Assembly (NCBI GenBank): GCA_045614225.1
Contig: JAZLCO010000025.1
Location: 1 to 28,785, forward strand
Length of the DNA: 28,785 nucleotides
Direction of reading: 5' to 3'
Origin: UBA9715 sp045614225
GTDB lineage: Bacteria; Actinomycetota; Coriobacteriia; Coriobacteriales; Eggerthellaceae
The translations under genes and the position numbers were made by a program. The notes beneath the pieces were generated by a model. The model made no database searches. It had not been told where the DNA came from and saw nothing but the letters and a program-made list of their open reading frames with translations. Positions 14,196 to 23,288 of the stretch are shown here, one piece after another (the stretch's first letter is position 1; each line of letters starts with the position of its first letter).

Positions 14196-14561
14196 GTGCA
14201 AGTCGAACACATCCAAGTCACAGATGAAAATGCCCAGACGTATACAGCTGGTCGTTCGGTTGACGCTGCGCTGGACATGCTGGTCGGCACCATCCGCGAG
14301 AACTGCGAAATCGACAGCTTGCTGCATCCCGCACTCGACATCATCGAACGCTACGATCGCGAGAACCAAACCGATTTGCTACGCACGCTGAGGGTCTATT
14401 TGGAGAACGACTGCAACGCCCAGAAGTGCGGTAGGCTGCTGTTCCTGCACCGCAATTCGCTCGTGTACCGCGTGCATCGCATCCAGGAAATCACCGGTTG
14501 CGATCTTTCCAATCCAGCTGAGCGTTCGTATCTGCGCATTTCGTTCTTGCTCAGGCGTTAG
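14196..14561 (+). pseudogene. Truncated PucR/CdaR-type regulator (C-terminal HTH only)
   Basis: 121 residues from a GTG at 14196. Residues about 43-121 are a clear PucR-type C-terminal helix-turn-helix: LLHPALDIIERYDRENQTD, LLRTLRVYLENDCNAQKCG, LLFLHRNSLVYRVHRIQEI, then DLSNPAERSYLRISFLL. Full-length family members have 350-550 residues with a sensor and a GGDEF-like middle domain. Here only the tail of that middle domain seems left (MLVGTIRENCEI), and the region upstream is AT-rich non-coding DNA and a promoter, with no space for the rest. A remnant is the simplest reading. A short functional DNA-binding protein cannot be excluded, because the frame is open and GGAAA lies just before the GTG. 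Confidence 0.7.
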
Positions 14562-14641
14562 CGCCTAGTTGCGACATAAGCGCGCATCGTTGTCCCATCG
14601 CGTTCCAGGACGCATTGCCCAATCGTCTATGTCATCCACTT

Positions 14642-15865
14642 TTAGGATGTAATCGGCGCTATAGCCCTGTCGAACACGCCGTTCGCCTTTGCAATGGCCA
14701 TACCGTAGTTCGTGAACGGCACGCCTTGTTCCCGCGCTATACCAGCACGGCTTTCCATCTCGCGCGCGTTGAGCATGCAGCCTCCGCAATGGATGACCGC
14801 ATCGTAGCGCGAAAGATCGCGTGGAAACTCACCGCCTGACGTGAACTCGAAACGCGGGTTTGCGCCGCATACCGAGCGAACCCATCGGGGAATCTTCACC
14901 GTTCCAATGTCTTCGCACTGGCGATGGTGCGTGCAACCTTCCGATATGAGCACACAGCTCGTATCGTCCAGCTTCTCAAGTGCCTCAACTGCGTCGATTT
15001 GGTCGGGCAACGTACCCTTGTAACGAGCCATGAGTATTGAGAACGAGGTGAGCGGAACCTCAGCAGGCACGATTTTGGCGACAGCTCCGAACACCTGCGA
15101 ATCAGTGATGACGAGCCTGGGAGGGCTTGTCAAAGCGGTTAGCATCGTCGGTAACCCCTCGACCGACGTCACGCATGCCTGAGCTCCAGCCTCAACGATG
15201 TCGCGAATGACTTGCTGCTGCGGAAGGATGAGGCGCCCCTTCGGTGCGGCTGAGTCAATCGGAACGACGAGAACGGTCACATCGCCTGACTCTAGAAGAT
15301 CGGACACGAGCTTGCGCTGGCGCTCAACCTGCGAAGCAAGCGAGGCGATGACCCCCTTCAGCTCCTCGATGCCCCATCCGTCTTTCGAAGAAACCCTGAT
15401 CCGCGCACGCTTCACACCGCTCTCGTCGAGCTCCACGAGACCCGAATCTGGGTCAACGGCGTCGGGCATCAGGTCGGCCTTGCTCGAAACAATAATATAG
15501 GAGACGCGCCTGTTCTGGAATTCGTTGATGAGCGCCATGTCGACCGGCGAGAGCCCTCTCGTCGAATCGACGACGAGCACGGACACGTCGACGAAGTCGA
15601 GCGCACGACGCGCTTTCTGAACGCGTAGGTCACCGAGCTCTCCTTCGTCGTCGATGCCCGGCGTGTCGATGATCAGGACGGGGCCGACCGGCAAGAGCTC
15701 CATGGCCTTGCGCACCGGGTCGGTCGTCGTGCCCGGCGTATCCGACACGACAGCAAGATCTTGACCCGTGACGGCGTTCACGAGGCTCGACTTGCCTGCG
15801 TTGCGCACGCCGAAGAAACCGATGTGAACACGCTCGCCTGAAGGCGTCTCGTTCAACCCTGCCAC
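14642..15865 (-). CDS. hydF: [FeFe]-hydrogenase maturation GTPase HydF
   Basis: 407 residues, normal for HydF. It is the scaffold on which the 2Fe subcluster is assembled before transfer to HydA. The GTPase domain shows the P-loop GVRNAGKS (19-26), PGTTTDP, DTPGIDD and SSKADL. The C-terminal cluster domain has CTH (in EGCTHHRQCEDIGT) and HCGGC, the CxH...HCxxC set that binds the [4Fe-4S] cluster. I chose GTG 15865 because GGGAGGAAAG lies directly upstream; a longer frame to 15997 would overlap the hydG end. It is the last gene of the hydrogenase series, 28 nt behind hydG, and converges on the regulator remnant. Confidence 0.96.
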   Translation of the reverse strand: MAGLNETPSGERVHIGFFGVRNAGKSSLVNAVTGQDLAVVSDTPGTTTDPVRKAMELLPVGPVLIIDTPGIDDEGELGDLRVQKARRALDFVDVSVLVVDSTRGLSPVDMALINEFQNRRVSYIIVSSKADLMPDAVDPDSGLVELDESGVKRARIRVSSKDGWGIEELKGVIASLASQVERQRKLVSDLLESGDVTVLVVPIDSAAPKGRLILPQQQVIRDIVEAGAQACVTSVEGLPTMLTALTSPPRLVITDSQVFGAVAKIVPAEVPLTSFSILMARYKGTLPDQIDAVEALEKLDDTSCVLISEGCTHHRQCEDIGTVKIPRWVRSVCGANPRFEFTSGGEFPRDLSRYDAVIHCGGCMLNAREMESRAGIAREQGVPFTNYGMAIAKANGVFDRAIAPITS

Positions 15866-15893
15866 TTCTTTCCTCCCGTCTTCCAGTCCCCTG

Positions 15894-17342
15894 TTAGAAC
15901 CTGAAATCGCGCGCGTTGCCCGATCGGATCGCTTCGATGTTCGCCGCGCAAATCTCCCGACGGTGGGCATCGGGGATCTTCGCCACCTCGTCGGCAATCA
16001 TCTGCCAACCGCGCTCCGCCGTCGCCGACGTCGCATAATCGGTCAGGTACTCGGCAAGTGTCATGAGCGCATTCGGGTGGCAGTAGTTCAGTATCTCACC
16101 CGATTTGCAGAAATCCATGAACCGGTCCCCCGTTCGGCCAGCGCGATAACACGCTGTGCAGAAGCTTGGGATATGACCGTTCTCCATGAGCCAGTTGATA
16201 ACCTCGTCGAGCGTGCGCTGGTCCGACACGTCGAACTGCTCGGTATCGTGCGGGCGTTCCTCGTCCACGTAACCGCCAACGCTCGTACGCGATCCGCCCG
16301 ATATCTGCGAGATGCCGTACTGCAACGCCTTCTCGCGCACTGCCTGCGACTCACGCGTCGAAATGATCATGCCCGTGTAGGGCACGGCGGCACGAATGAG
16401 CGCGATGATCTTCTCGAATAGCTCATCGGTCAACGAATTGTCGAAATCGGTCGGATCGATGTCGTCAGCCGGCTTCACGCGCGGCACGCTGATGGTATGC
16501 GGCCCAACGCCGAACCGCGCCTCGAGATGCTCGGCATGCATCAGCAAGCCCACAAGCTCGTACGCATAGTTGTCCAACCCGAACAGCACGCCGAGCCCCA
16601 CATCGTCGATGCCAGCTTCCATGGCGCGGTCATGCGCCTCGGTGTGCCAGCAGTAATCGTGTTTGGGGCCCGTCGGATGCAGCTCGAGATAGTTTTCCTT
16701 GTGATAGGTCTCTTGGAACAGGATGTATGTGCCAATCTCTGCTTCCTTCAGCATCCGATATTCATCGACCGTCGTTGCGGCAATGTTCACGTTCACGCGA
16801 CGAATCGCACCGTTTTTATGCTTGATGGAATAGATGGTCTTCATCGATTCGAGGATGTACTCGATGGGACTGTTTTTCGGGTCCTCGCCCGCCTCGATGG
16901 CAAGCCGTTTGTGTCCCATATCCTGAAGCGCAATCACTTCCGCGCGGATTTCATCCTGCGTCAACTTTCGACGGGGAATCGTGCGATTCTTGGCGTGGTA
17001 CGGGCAGTACAGGCAGCCGTTCACGCAATAGTTCGAAAGATAAAGCGGTGCGAACAGGACGATGCGGTTGCCGTAATAGGCAAGCTTGATCTGTCTGGCC
17101 AACTGCTTGATCTCCGCATTGATGCCCGGGTCGTCGCACATCAGCAAGACGGCAGCCTCACGATGGGTGATGCAAGTGCAATGCTCTTCCTTGGGCGCGA
17201 CATTTGGATGCGCCTTCGCGAGAATACGCCTGCATAGGTCGAGGTCATCTTTGTGGGCCTCGGCATAGGCAAGCGTATCCACTATTTCCTGATGGTTGAT
17301 GAACTCGTCCGCGCAGGGCGATTTCGGGTCGTAGAGCGCCAT
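15894..17342 (-). CDS. hydG: [FeFe]-hydrogenase maturase HydG (radical SAM tyrosine lyase)
   Basis: 482 residues. HydG splits tyrosine to give the CO and CN ligands of the H-cluster. The radical-SAM motif is CVNGCLYC (Cys106, 110, 113; CX3CX2C). The C-terminal auxiliary-cluster motif is FCTACYRAGRTGDRFMDFC (CX2C and a distant Cys), which separates HydG from the related thiamine enzyme ThiH. HPTGPKHDYCWH and GGSRTSVGGY are also HydG-like. ATG 17342 has AAGGAGG about 9 nt upstream; the longer frame to 17366 runs into the hydE end. It starts one nucleotide after the hydE stop codon, so the two are translationally linked. Confidence 0.97.
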   Translation of the reverse strand: MALYDPKSPCADEFINHQEIVDTLAYAEAHKDDLDLCRRILAKAHPNVAPKEEHCTCITHREAAVLLMCDDPGINAEIKQLARQIKLAYYGNRIVLFAPLYLSNYCVNGCLYCPYHAKNRTIPRRKLTQDEIRAEVIALQDMGHKRLAIEAGEDPKNSPIEYILESMKTIYSIKHKNGAIRRVNVNIAATTVDEYRMLKEAEIGTYILFQETYHKENYLELHPTGPKHDYCWHTEAHDRAMEAGIDDVGLGVLFGLDNYAYELVGLLMHAEHLEARFGVGPHTISVPRVKPADDIDPTDFDNSLTDELFEKIIALIRAAVPYTGMIISTRESQAVREKALQYGISQISGGSRTSVGGYVDEERPHDTEQFDVSDQRTLDEVINWLMENGHIPSFCTACYRAGRTGDRFMDFCKSGEILNYCHPNALMTLAEYLTDYATSATAERGWQMIADEVAKIPDAHRREICAANIEAIRSGNARDFRF

Positions 17343-17343
17343 A

Positions 17344-18417
17344 TCAGGCAGCCTCCTTCGGATCACCGCGGTCGACGACGAGTCGCCTCCCGACAGCGAG
17401 CATACGCGCGCCCAAGCAGCCTGCGCATTCGGCCGCCTCGTCGCCCGCGCAAATCTTGTTGTCGTACAGCTCGTAGTCAGCCCGCACTTCTACGGGTGAC
17501 AGGTTGGGCATGACCACGTTTGCGCCGGCCAATATGCCCTTTTCCCGCCCCTCGGGATCAATCGTGCCGAGCGCCGTCGTTGCCGGCAGCAGCACGTTGG
17601 GTTGGATGATTCGGATTATCGAGAGCAAAAAGCAGGTCAAATCGACCGTCCCACCCGCAAAGCTCGCGAACGGAGTCGCATGGTGCGGAACGAATGGTCC
17701 GATGCCGCACATCTCGGGCTTGAACTGCTCGATGAACTTCAGATCGGCAGCCAGGTCAAACGGGGTTTGGAATGGAGAGCCCACCATGAACCCCACTCCC
17801 ACGGCGTAGCCTAAATCACGCAAGTCGTCCAGGCATTGCATGCGGTTTTCATAAGACATCGAACGAGGATGCAACTTGCGGTAATGCGCAGGCGACGCAG
17901 TTTCGTGGCGCAACAGGTAGCGATCGGCCCCCGCCTCACGCAACCGCGCATAGCTCTCGCGGCTCCGTTCACCCACCGACAGCGTGACCGCACAATCAGG
18001 ATGCATCTCCTTGAGCGAGCGTACGATGCGGCAGAGCCACTCATCAGTCGTCTGCGGGTCTTCGCCCCCCTGCAACACAAACGTCCGAAAACCCAAACCA
18101 TAGCCCTGCTCAGCGCATGCGATAATCTGATCATCAGTCAAACGGTACCGATTGCATTCCACATTGCCCCTGCGAATGCCGCAGTATAGGCAATCGTTGG
18201 CGCAGTAGTTCGTGAACTCGATGAGGCCACGGGAGAAGACGGCGTCCCCGTATACGCGCTCGCATTCTCCGAAAGCGAACTGCGCCAATCCCTGGGCATC
18301 ACTCTCGGTGCGCTCGCTGATGAGCTGCGCATACTCATCAACTGAAAGACAACGGTATTCGCAGAGCTTTGTTGCAAGCTCCCCCATCGGAATTGTTGTC
18401 GATAACTGTTCGCGCAT
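17344..18417 (-). CDS. hydE: [FeFe]-hydrogenase maturase HydE (radical SAM)
   Basis: 357 residues, normal for HydE, which with HydG and HydF builds the H-cluster by radical chemistry on an Fe(CO)2(CN)Cys synthon. The radical-SAM motif is CANDCLYC (Cys72, 76, 79), preceded by RGLIEFTNY and followed by GIRRGN, then LQGGEDP and LRHETASP, typical of HydE rather than BioB or PylB. ATG 18417 has no strong Shine-Dalgarno sequence. It lies 86 nt behind hydA, in a gap with an imperfect hairpin (GGGATG near 18437 with CATCCC near 18472), and abuts hydG. Confidence 0.96.
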   Translation of the reverse strand: MREQLSTTIPMGELATKLCEYRCLSVDEYAQLISERTESDAQGLAQFAFGECERVYGDAVFSRGLIEFTNYCANDCLYCGIRRGNVECNRYRLTDDQIIACAEQGYGLGFRTFVLQGGEDPQTTDEWLCRIVRSLKEMHPDCAVTLSVGERSRESYARLREAGADRYLLRHETASPAHYRKLHPRSMSYENRMQCLDDLRDLGYAVGVGFMVGSPFQTPFDLAADLKFIEQFKPEMCGIGPFVPHHATPFASFAGGTVDLTCFLLSIIRIIQPNVLLPATTALGTIDPEGREKGILAGANVVMPNLSPVEVRADYELYDNKICAGDEAAECAGCLGARMLAVGRRLVVDRGDPKEAA

Positions 18418-18503
18418 GTGTTTACTAACTTAAGTGGGATGCCGACGCACAAAACTAGGAAGGCGCCGACATCCCTGAAAACTGAGGCTATTTGGGAGTT
18501 ACG

Positions 18504-20216
18504 TTAAATATCCCAAGTCTCCTGATCGGTGTGCAGCCACTCGTGCGCCGTATGCGACAGCGGCTTGCCTACCCAGTCCTCGTACAGCTTCTGGACATCC
18601 GGGTTCTCGTGCGAATAGCGCAGCTTATCGCCCGCATCGAGCGAGTTGAGGTTCGCAGCACGCTCGTTCGCAAGCTCCTTGTTGAACTCGATGGGCTGTC
18701 CGCCGCCACCTACGCAGCCGCCGGGGCACGCCATGATCTCGACGAAGTCGAAACGAGCTTCGCCTGCCTCGAGCGCATCGAGCAGCTTGGCGGTGTTGCC
18801 CAGACCGCTGGCAACTGCGATGTCGACCGGGATGCCGGCAACCTCGAGATGCTTTGCCACCCAAGGCTTCTCGGGCGTCGACTCGGTCGTATCGCATGCC
18901 GAGAAGTCGGGGTTCTCGCCCGTGATCAGGAACACAGCCGAACGCAGCGCGGCTTCCATAACGCCACCCGTGCGGCCGAAGATCGTACCGGCACCTGTCG
19001 AGAGTCCCAGCGGGTTGTCGAACTCGGTCTCTTCGAGCGCGTTGCAGTCGACGCGGTACATGTTGAGCATGCGGTCGAACTCGCGCACCGTCAGCACGGC
19101 GTCGACGTCGGGGCCGGCTTCGGTGGAGAGCTGCGGAACGCTGCACTCGTACTTCTTGGCAACGCACGGCATGACCGACACGACGAACATGCGCTTCTTG
19201 CCGGCTGCTTCCATCTCGGCGGAAAGCGTGTTCTTCACCACGGCACCCATCATCTGATGAGGGGACTTGGCACTGGACAGCTGAGCCATGAACTGCGGGT
19301 AATGCAACTTCACGAAGCGCACCCAACCCGGGCAGCAGCTCGTGAACATCGGACGAGGCTTGTCGGAGCCGACGAACTCGACGAACTCGCTGCCTTCCTC
19401 CATGATCGTCAGGTCAGCTGCGAAGTCGGTATCGAATACCTTGTCGAAGCCGAGCGCGCGCAGAGCCGATGCCATGCGGCCGGGAGTGGCGTCTTCGCGG
19501 GCAACGCCCACGCCTTCGCCCCATGCGGCGCGAACAGCAGGGGCCACCTGCACAACGGTCATGACCTCGGGGTCGAGGATGGCGTCCATGACGACGTCCA
19601 CGTCATCGCGAGCCGTGAGCGCACCGGTCGGGCAATGCGTGATGCACTGACCGCAGAGAGCGCAGCCGGCCGCGTCGATTTCGAGGCCTTCCTTCACGAA
19701 CACGTTCATGTGCGGGCCAGCACCGGAGTGCTCCCACACGGCGCAATGCTGCACCTTGGCGCATTCTGCCACGCAGCGCATGCACTTGATGCACTTCGAG
19801 GCATCGCGGATCAGCGGGAACGATTCGTCCCACGGAGCCTTCTCGGGCAGATAGAATTCCGCATCCTTGACGTTGAACTCGCTCGAGAGCTTGCGCAGGG
19901 CGCATGTCTCCTGGCGAACGCAGGTGCCGCACTCGTAGCGGTGGTTCTCCATCAGTGCTTCGAGGTTGGAGCGGCGAGCATCCACCACGCGGGGCGTGCC
20001 GGTGTTGACGACCATGCCCTCGCGAACCTGCGTGTTGCACGAGGCAACGAGCTCGCCATCGCACTCCACGAGGCAGACGCGGCACGACGCGATGTCGTTG
20101 AGGCCCTTCATCCAGCACAGCGTGGGGATGTCAGCGCCAGCCTTGCCGCATGCGCCAAGCAGGGTCATGCCCTCACGGGCCTGAATTTCCTTACCGTCGA
20201 CGATCAGGTTTACCAT
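18504..20216 (-). CDS. [FeFe]-hydrogenase catalytic subunit, multi-cluster (M3-type)
   Basis: 570 residues. It interconverts protons and H2 in the cytoplasm (no signal peptide). Clusters in order: an N-terminal [2Fe-2S] domain (Cys34, 45, 48, 60), a His-ligated [4Fe-4S] site (His92, Cys96, 99, 105), two ferredoxin-type [4Fe-4S] sites (CIKCMRCVAEC, CALCGQCITHCP), then the H-cluster motifs TSCCPGW (292-298), MPCVAKKYE (349-357) and EIMACPGGCVGGGGQP (Cys497, 501). All catalytic cysteines are present, including the proton-transfer Cys of TSCC. ATG 20216 starts 7 nt inside the end of the flavoprotein gene, so the two are translationally coupled and probably form a complex. A longer frame to 20282 overlaps that gene fully and is unlikely. 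Confidence 0.97.
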   Translation of the reverse strand: MVNLIVDGKEIQAREGMTLLGACGKAGADIPTLCWMKGLNDIASCRVCLVECDGELVASCNTQVREGMVVNTGTPRVVDARRSNLEALMENHRYECGTCVRQETCALRKLSSEFNVKDAEFYLPEKAPWDESFPLIRDASKCIKCMRCVAECAKVQHCAVWEHSGAGPHMNVFVKEGLEIDAAGCALCGQCITHCPTGALTARDDVDVVMDAILDPEVMTVVQVAPAVRAAWGEGVGVAREDATPGRMASALRALGFDKVFDTDFAADLTIMEEGSEFVEFVGSDKPRPMFTSCCPGWVRFVKLHYPQFMAQLSSAKSPHQMMGAVVKNTLSAEMEAAGKKRMFVVSVMPCVAKKYECSVPQLSTEAGPDVDAVLTVREFDRMLNMYRVDCNALEETEFDNPLGLSTGAGTIFGRTGGVMEAALRSAVFLITGENPDFSACDTTESTPEKPWVAKHLEVAGIPVDIAVASGLGNTAKLLDALEAGEARFDFVEIMACPGGCVGGGGQPIEFNKELANERAANLNSLDAGDKLRYSHENPDVQKLYEDWVGKPLSHTAHEWLHTDQETWDI

Positions 20217-22048
20217 TGCTCCAGCCCCCTTCCGGTCAGCGCGCCTATGCCGAATACATCGCAGCGCAGGCAGCGACCGCATTCTTGAAGCGCCTCTTCC
20301 TTTGTCATGGGCAGTTCAACATGCTCGAAATCATGCTTGCGGCGCTGGATGGGTCGCTCGGGAACTGCAACGCGCCCATATTGCGTGCGATCGTTCGGAC
20401 GCGCGGGCGGAACGTCGGCACCGCAATCAATCTCATGGGTGTAACCGAAGAATTCGTCGATGTTGCGTGCGGCGATCTTGCCAGCAGCAATTGCCATGAT
20501 GACGGTCTTCGGGCCCCATTGGCAGTCTCCGCCGACAAACACGTTCTCGAAACCATCTGCACGCAAGAACTCATCAGCAACGAAATGAGTGCGCTCGGCC
20601 TTCATGCCGAATTCCTCGAACGGAGCACTCTTGATATCCTGACCGACGGCGATGAGCACGATATCGGCATCGATGCTCACCTCCGGCTTGTTCGCGGCAA
20701 CCGGAGCCGGGCGTCCGCCCTTCACAGCGCCGATTCGCTGAGGCTGGCAGATGAGTGCGCCAACAGAGCCTTCCTCGTTGGCCTCGATCCGCACAGGCGC
20801 CTGCAAAACGACCATCTCGACGCCTTCTGCCAATGCAGCATGAACTTCCTCTTCGAGTGCCGTCATATCCTCGAGCCTACGGCGATACGCCACGACAACT
20901 TCCTTGGCGCCAGCGCGCACGCTCGTGCGGGCGCAGTCCATGGCGACGTTGCCGCCGCCGATAACCACGACGTTTTTACCGGTGAAATCGGGAAGCTCGC
21001 CATCGCCGGCTTTTTCGAGAAGTTCGACAGCGCTCATGACGCCTGGCAGATCGACGCCGTCGATCTTGAGGCTCTTGCCTCCTTGCGCACCAACGGCGAC
21101 GTAAACGGCATCGTATTCCTCCGCAATGCGCTTCATCTCGGCGTCATTAACGTCATGCTCGTACTTGACCTCGATGCCACCCACGCTCAGAATGGCGCGG
21201 ATGTCCTCGTCCAAGCGCTCGCGCGGGAAGCGGTACGCCGGGATGCCGTAACGCATCATGCCACCAAGCTTCTTGCGGCTTTCGAACACCGTGACGTCGT
21301 GACCCATGAGAGCGCTGAAATACGCGCAGGTCATGCCGGACGGACCACCGCCGATGACAGCCACGCGCTTGCCAGTTGATTCGGCGCGTGCGGGCACCTC
21401 GACCTGGTCAGCTGCGATGGTATCGACGGCATACTTCTTGATACCGCGGATGTTGAGCGGAGCGTCGACCAACGTGCGACGGCAGTGTTCCTCGCACGGA
21501 TGCTCGCACACGAGTGCGCAAGCCGTGGGGAACGGATTGTCCTTGCGGATCATCTTGATGGCGCCCGCGCAGTCGCCCTCTTGTACGAGCGAAATGTACG
21601 CCGGCACGTTCACGTGAGCCGGGCACAAGGTCACGCACGGGACTGTCTGCTCGGATTCCTCAGCGCAGATGCCGCGCTGAACATGGCTGGCATATTCAGC
21701 TTCAAAGGCGTCGAGGCCCTGGAGGACCAGATCACCTGCGTTGTATCCAATTGCGCAGTCTGCCGTATCGCGCAGAAGACGCGCACGCTTGCGGATGTCC
21801 GCAACAATGCTTTCATCTGCCTCATACGACAGCACCGCTTCCATGTCCGCGAGGATCCTCGGAATGCCCTCACGGCATGGGGTGCATTTACCACACGTCT
21901 GAGCTGCGCAGGTCTGCAGCAAGGATTGCTGCACTGCAATCGGGCATGTGCCCGGGGGCATGCTCTCGACGCGACGGGAGTACGACTCCAAGAACTCGCC
22001 GATGCGCTTGTTGTCATCGACGTAGGAGCCAATTGCTAGACGACTCAT
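20210..22048 (-). CDS. Hydrogenase-partner flavoprotein: NuoF C-terminal Fe-S domain fused to GltD/NfnB-like NAD(P)H oxidoreductase
   Basis: 612 residues. Residues about 30-105 are the NuoF-type [4Fe-4S] domain (TCGKCTPCREG with Cys52, 55, 58, and Cys98 in DCAIG), but the FMN/NADH-binding part of NuoF is absent. Then comes a GltD/NfnB module: N-terminal Fe-S cysteines (Cys138, 142, 177, 181, 185, 189), an FAD loop VIGGGPSG (231-238), an NAD(P) loop VIGGGNVAMDCAR (362-374) followed by AYRR, which suggests NADPH, and a C-terminal QECGRCLRC. I chose ATG 22048 (AGGGA upstream); the frame to 22192 has no support. Overlap with hydA implies a heterodimer that couples NAD(P)H and H2, perhaps with ferredoxin. 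The exact electron donors cannot be read from sequence. Confidence 0.88.
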   Translation of the reverse strand: MSRLAIGSYVDDNKRIGEFLESYSRRVESMPPGTCPIAVQQSLLQTCAAQTCGKCTPCREGIPRILADMEAVLSYEADESIVADIRKRARLLRDTADCAIGYNAGDLVLQGLDAFEAEYASHVQRGICAEESEQTVPCVTLCPAHVNVPAYISLVQEGDCAGAIKMIRKDNPFPTACALVCEHPCEEHCRRTLVDAPLNIRGIKKYAVDTIAADQVEVPARAESTGKRVAVIGGGPSGMTCAYFSALMGHDVTVFESRKKLGGMMRYGIPAYRFPRERLDEDIRAILSVGGIEVKYEHDVNDAEMKRIAEEYDAVYVAVGAQGGKSLKIDGVDLPGVMSAVELLEKAGDGELPDFTGKNVVVIGGGNVAMDCARTSVRAGAKEVVVAYRRRLEDMTALEEEVHAALAEGVEMVVLQAPVRIEANEEGSVGALICQPQRIGAVKGGRPAPVAANKPEVSIDADIVLIAVGQDIKSAPFEEFGMKAERTHFVADEFLRADGFENVFVGGDCQWGPKTVIMAIAAGKIAARNIDEFFGYTHEIDCGADVPPARPNDRTQYGRVAVPERPIQRRKHDFEHVELPMTKEEALQECGRCLRCDVFGIGALTGRGLEQW

Positions 22049-22221
22049 CACATCCCTCTCTCTTCGGAAACAGAAACCTGTTCGTGCTCCACCACATATT
22101 GGAAGACGAGATTTGGAAATGTTGATAGACCCGCTCGGCGATTGTTTTGCAACGTTCGAGCTTTTTTGTGCTCGACGCCTTGAATACAACAACGACTAAA
22201 GTTACATTCTTTGTTGTGCAA

Positions 22222-22260
22222 AACCCACAATGCGTCCTAAATAGGACACCACTTTGGGTT
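22222..22260. promoter_or_regulatory. Nested inverted repeat upstream of the hydrogenase genes
   Basis: GTCCTA (22234-22239) and TAGGAC (22242-22247) flank AA. The same axis carries an outer pair, AACCCA (22222-22227) and TGGGTT (22255-22260). It lies about 170 bp upstream of the flavoprotein start and could be a regulator site. The 22049-22400 gap also has an AT-rich stretch (22150-22215) able to hold a promoter, and the hairpin at 22308-22335. Confidence 0.45.
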
Positions 22261-22307
22261 GAGAGCACACTCCAAATGGGCTTCTAAAACCCCGGGTGCC
22301 TGATTGT

Positions 22308-22335
22308 CCGGGGTCGAGTGGCCGCTCGACCCCGG
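22308..22335 (-). terminator. 11-bp GC hairpin behind the formate channel gene
   Basis: CCGGGGTCGAG (22308-22318) pairs perfectly with CTCGACCCCGG (22325-22335) around six bases. It lies about 65 nt behind the channel stop codon. No T tract follows on either strand, so it is a possible terminator or 3'-end stabiliser only. Confidence 0.45.
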
Positions 22336-22400
22336 GCTGTACCCGACGCTTCTCGTTGCGAGTCTATCTAAACCCTGTTCTCTCGCTCTTCAAAACTATT

Positions 22401-23267
22401 TTACGCGTTCTTCTGGCGGTACGAGATCCAATAGACCATACCGACCATGATGGCGCCGCCCACGATGTTGCCCAGCGTGGCAAGGCCGATGTTGTAGCAC
22501 ACGCCGCCAATGTTGAGCGTGTTCATAATGGCCTCGAGCTTCGTGGGATCGATATCACCCACATAGCCGTACGTGTTCAGTGCAGCAACGCCCATGGGCA
22601 GGAAGAACATGTTGGCAACGCAGTGCTCGAAGCCGCAGGCGACGAACGCAACGACCGGGAACATCGACGTGAAGACCTTGTCGATGACCGTACGACCGGC
22701 AAAGCCCATCCACACTGCCAAGCATACGAGCCAGTTGCACATGATGCCGCGGAAGAAGATGACGGCCGGAGAAAGGGCGATCTTGCCATACGCCACATTG
22801 ATCATGGCATTGCCCACAGCACCACCGTTCATACCTGCAAAGTTGCCGCCGATGAGGATGGCGACGATGATCAGCGAACCAACGAGGTTGCCAAGATAAA
22901 CGACAACCCAGTTCTTGAGCACGTCGAGCCAGCTGATCTTACCGTCAGCAGCAGCGCACACCATCAGGCAGTTGCCGGTGAACAGCTCGGCGCCTGCGAC
23001 GATGACGCACAGAAGACCCAATGAGAACGCCACGCCACCGAGCACCTGGGAAGGTGCGAAGCTGAGCGTGGTGTCACCCTTGGTGAGCAACATGAACGTT
23101 GCACCAGTGGCGATGAGCATGCCCGCCATGATGCCGAGCATGAATGCACGACCGGACGGCAGTTTTGCCTTGCCGATGGCAACATTCATAGCCTGGGTAA
23201 GAACTGCCGCCCCACCTCGGCAATCCGGCTTAGTCGCCGCGATATCTGCGGGAGTAACCTCTGTCAT
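22401..23267 (-). CDS. Formate/nitrite transporter (FNT) family channel, FocA-like
   Basis: 288 residues, with about six membrane segments and cytosolic ends. FNT pentamers conduct formate, nitrite or hydrosulfide. The gating/selectivity His is present in CGFEHCVANMFFLPMG, and AGAELFTGNCL is the usual FNT loop. ATG 23267 has GGAAAGGG about 8 nt upstream; the TTG two codons earlier is unlikely. Its place between the formate-using folate genes and the hydrogenase argues for formate, taken up as C1 donor or released as an electron sink. It is preceded by the 23289-23388 inverted-repeat element. Confidence 0.93.
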   Translation of the reverse strand: MTEVTPADIAATKPDCRGGAAVLTQAMNVAIGKAKLPSGRAFMLGIMAGMLIATGATFMLLTKGDTTLSFAPSQVLGGVAFSLGLLCVIVAGAELFTGNCLMVCAAADGKISWLDVLKNWVVVYLGNLVGSLIIVAILIGGNFAGMNGGAVGNAMINVAYGKIALSPAVIFFRGIMCNWLVCLAVWMGFAGRTVIDKVFTSMFPVVAFVACGFEHCVANMFFLPMGVAALNTYGYVGDIDPTKLEAIMNTLNIGGVCYNIGLATLGNIVGGAIMVGMVYWISYRQKNA

Positions 23268-23288
23268 CCCCAAATCCCTTTCCTTTCA

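Noticed and set aside
18492..20288. Plus-strand open frame of 598 codons opposite the hydrogenase gene
   Set aside because: Low-complexity His/Arg/Leu-rich translation without motifs; the opposite strand carries all H-cluster motifs.
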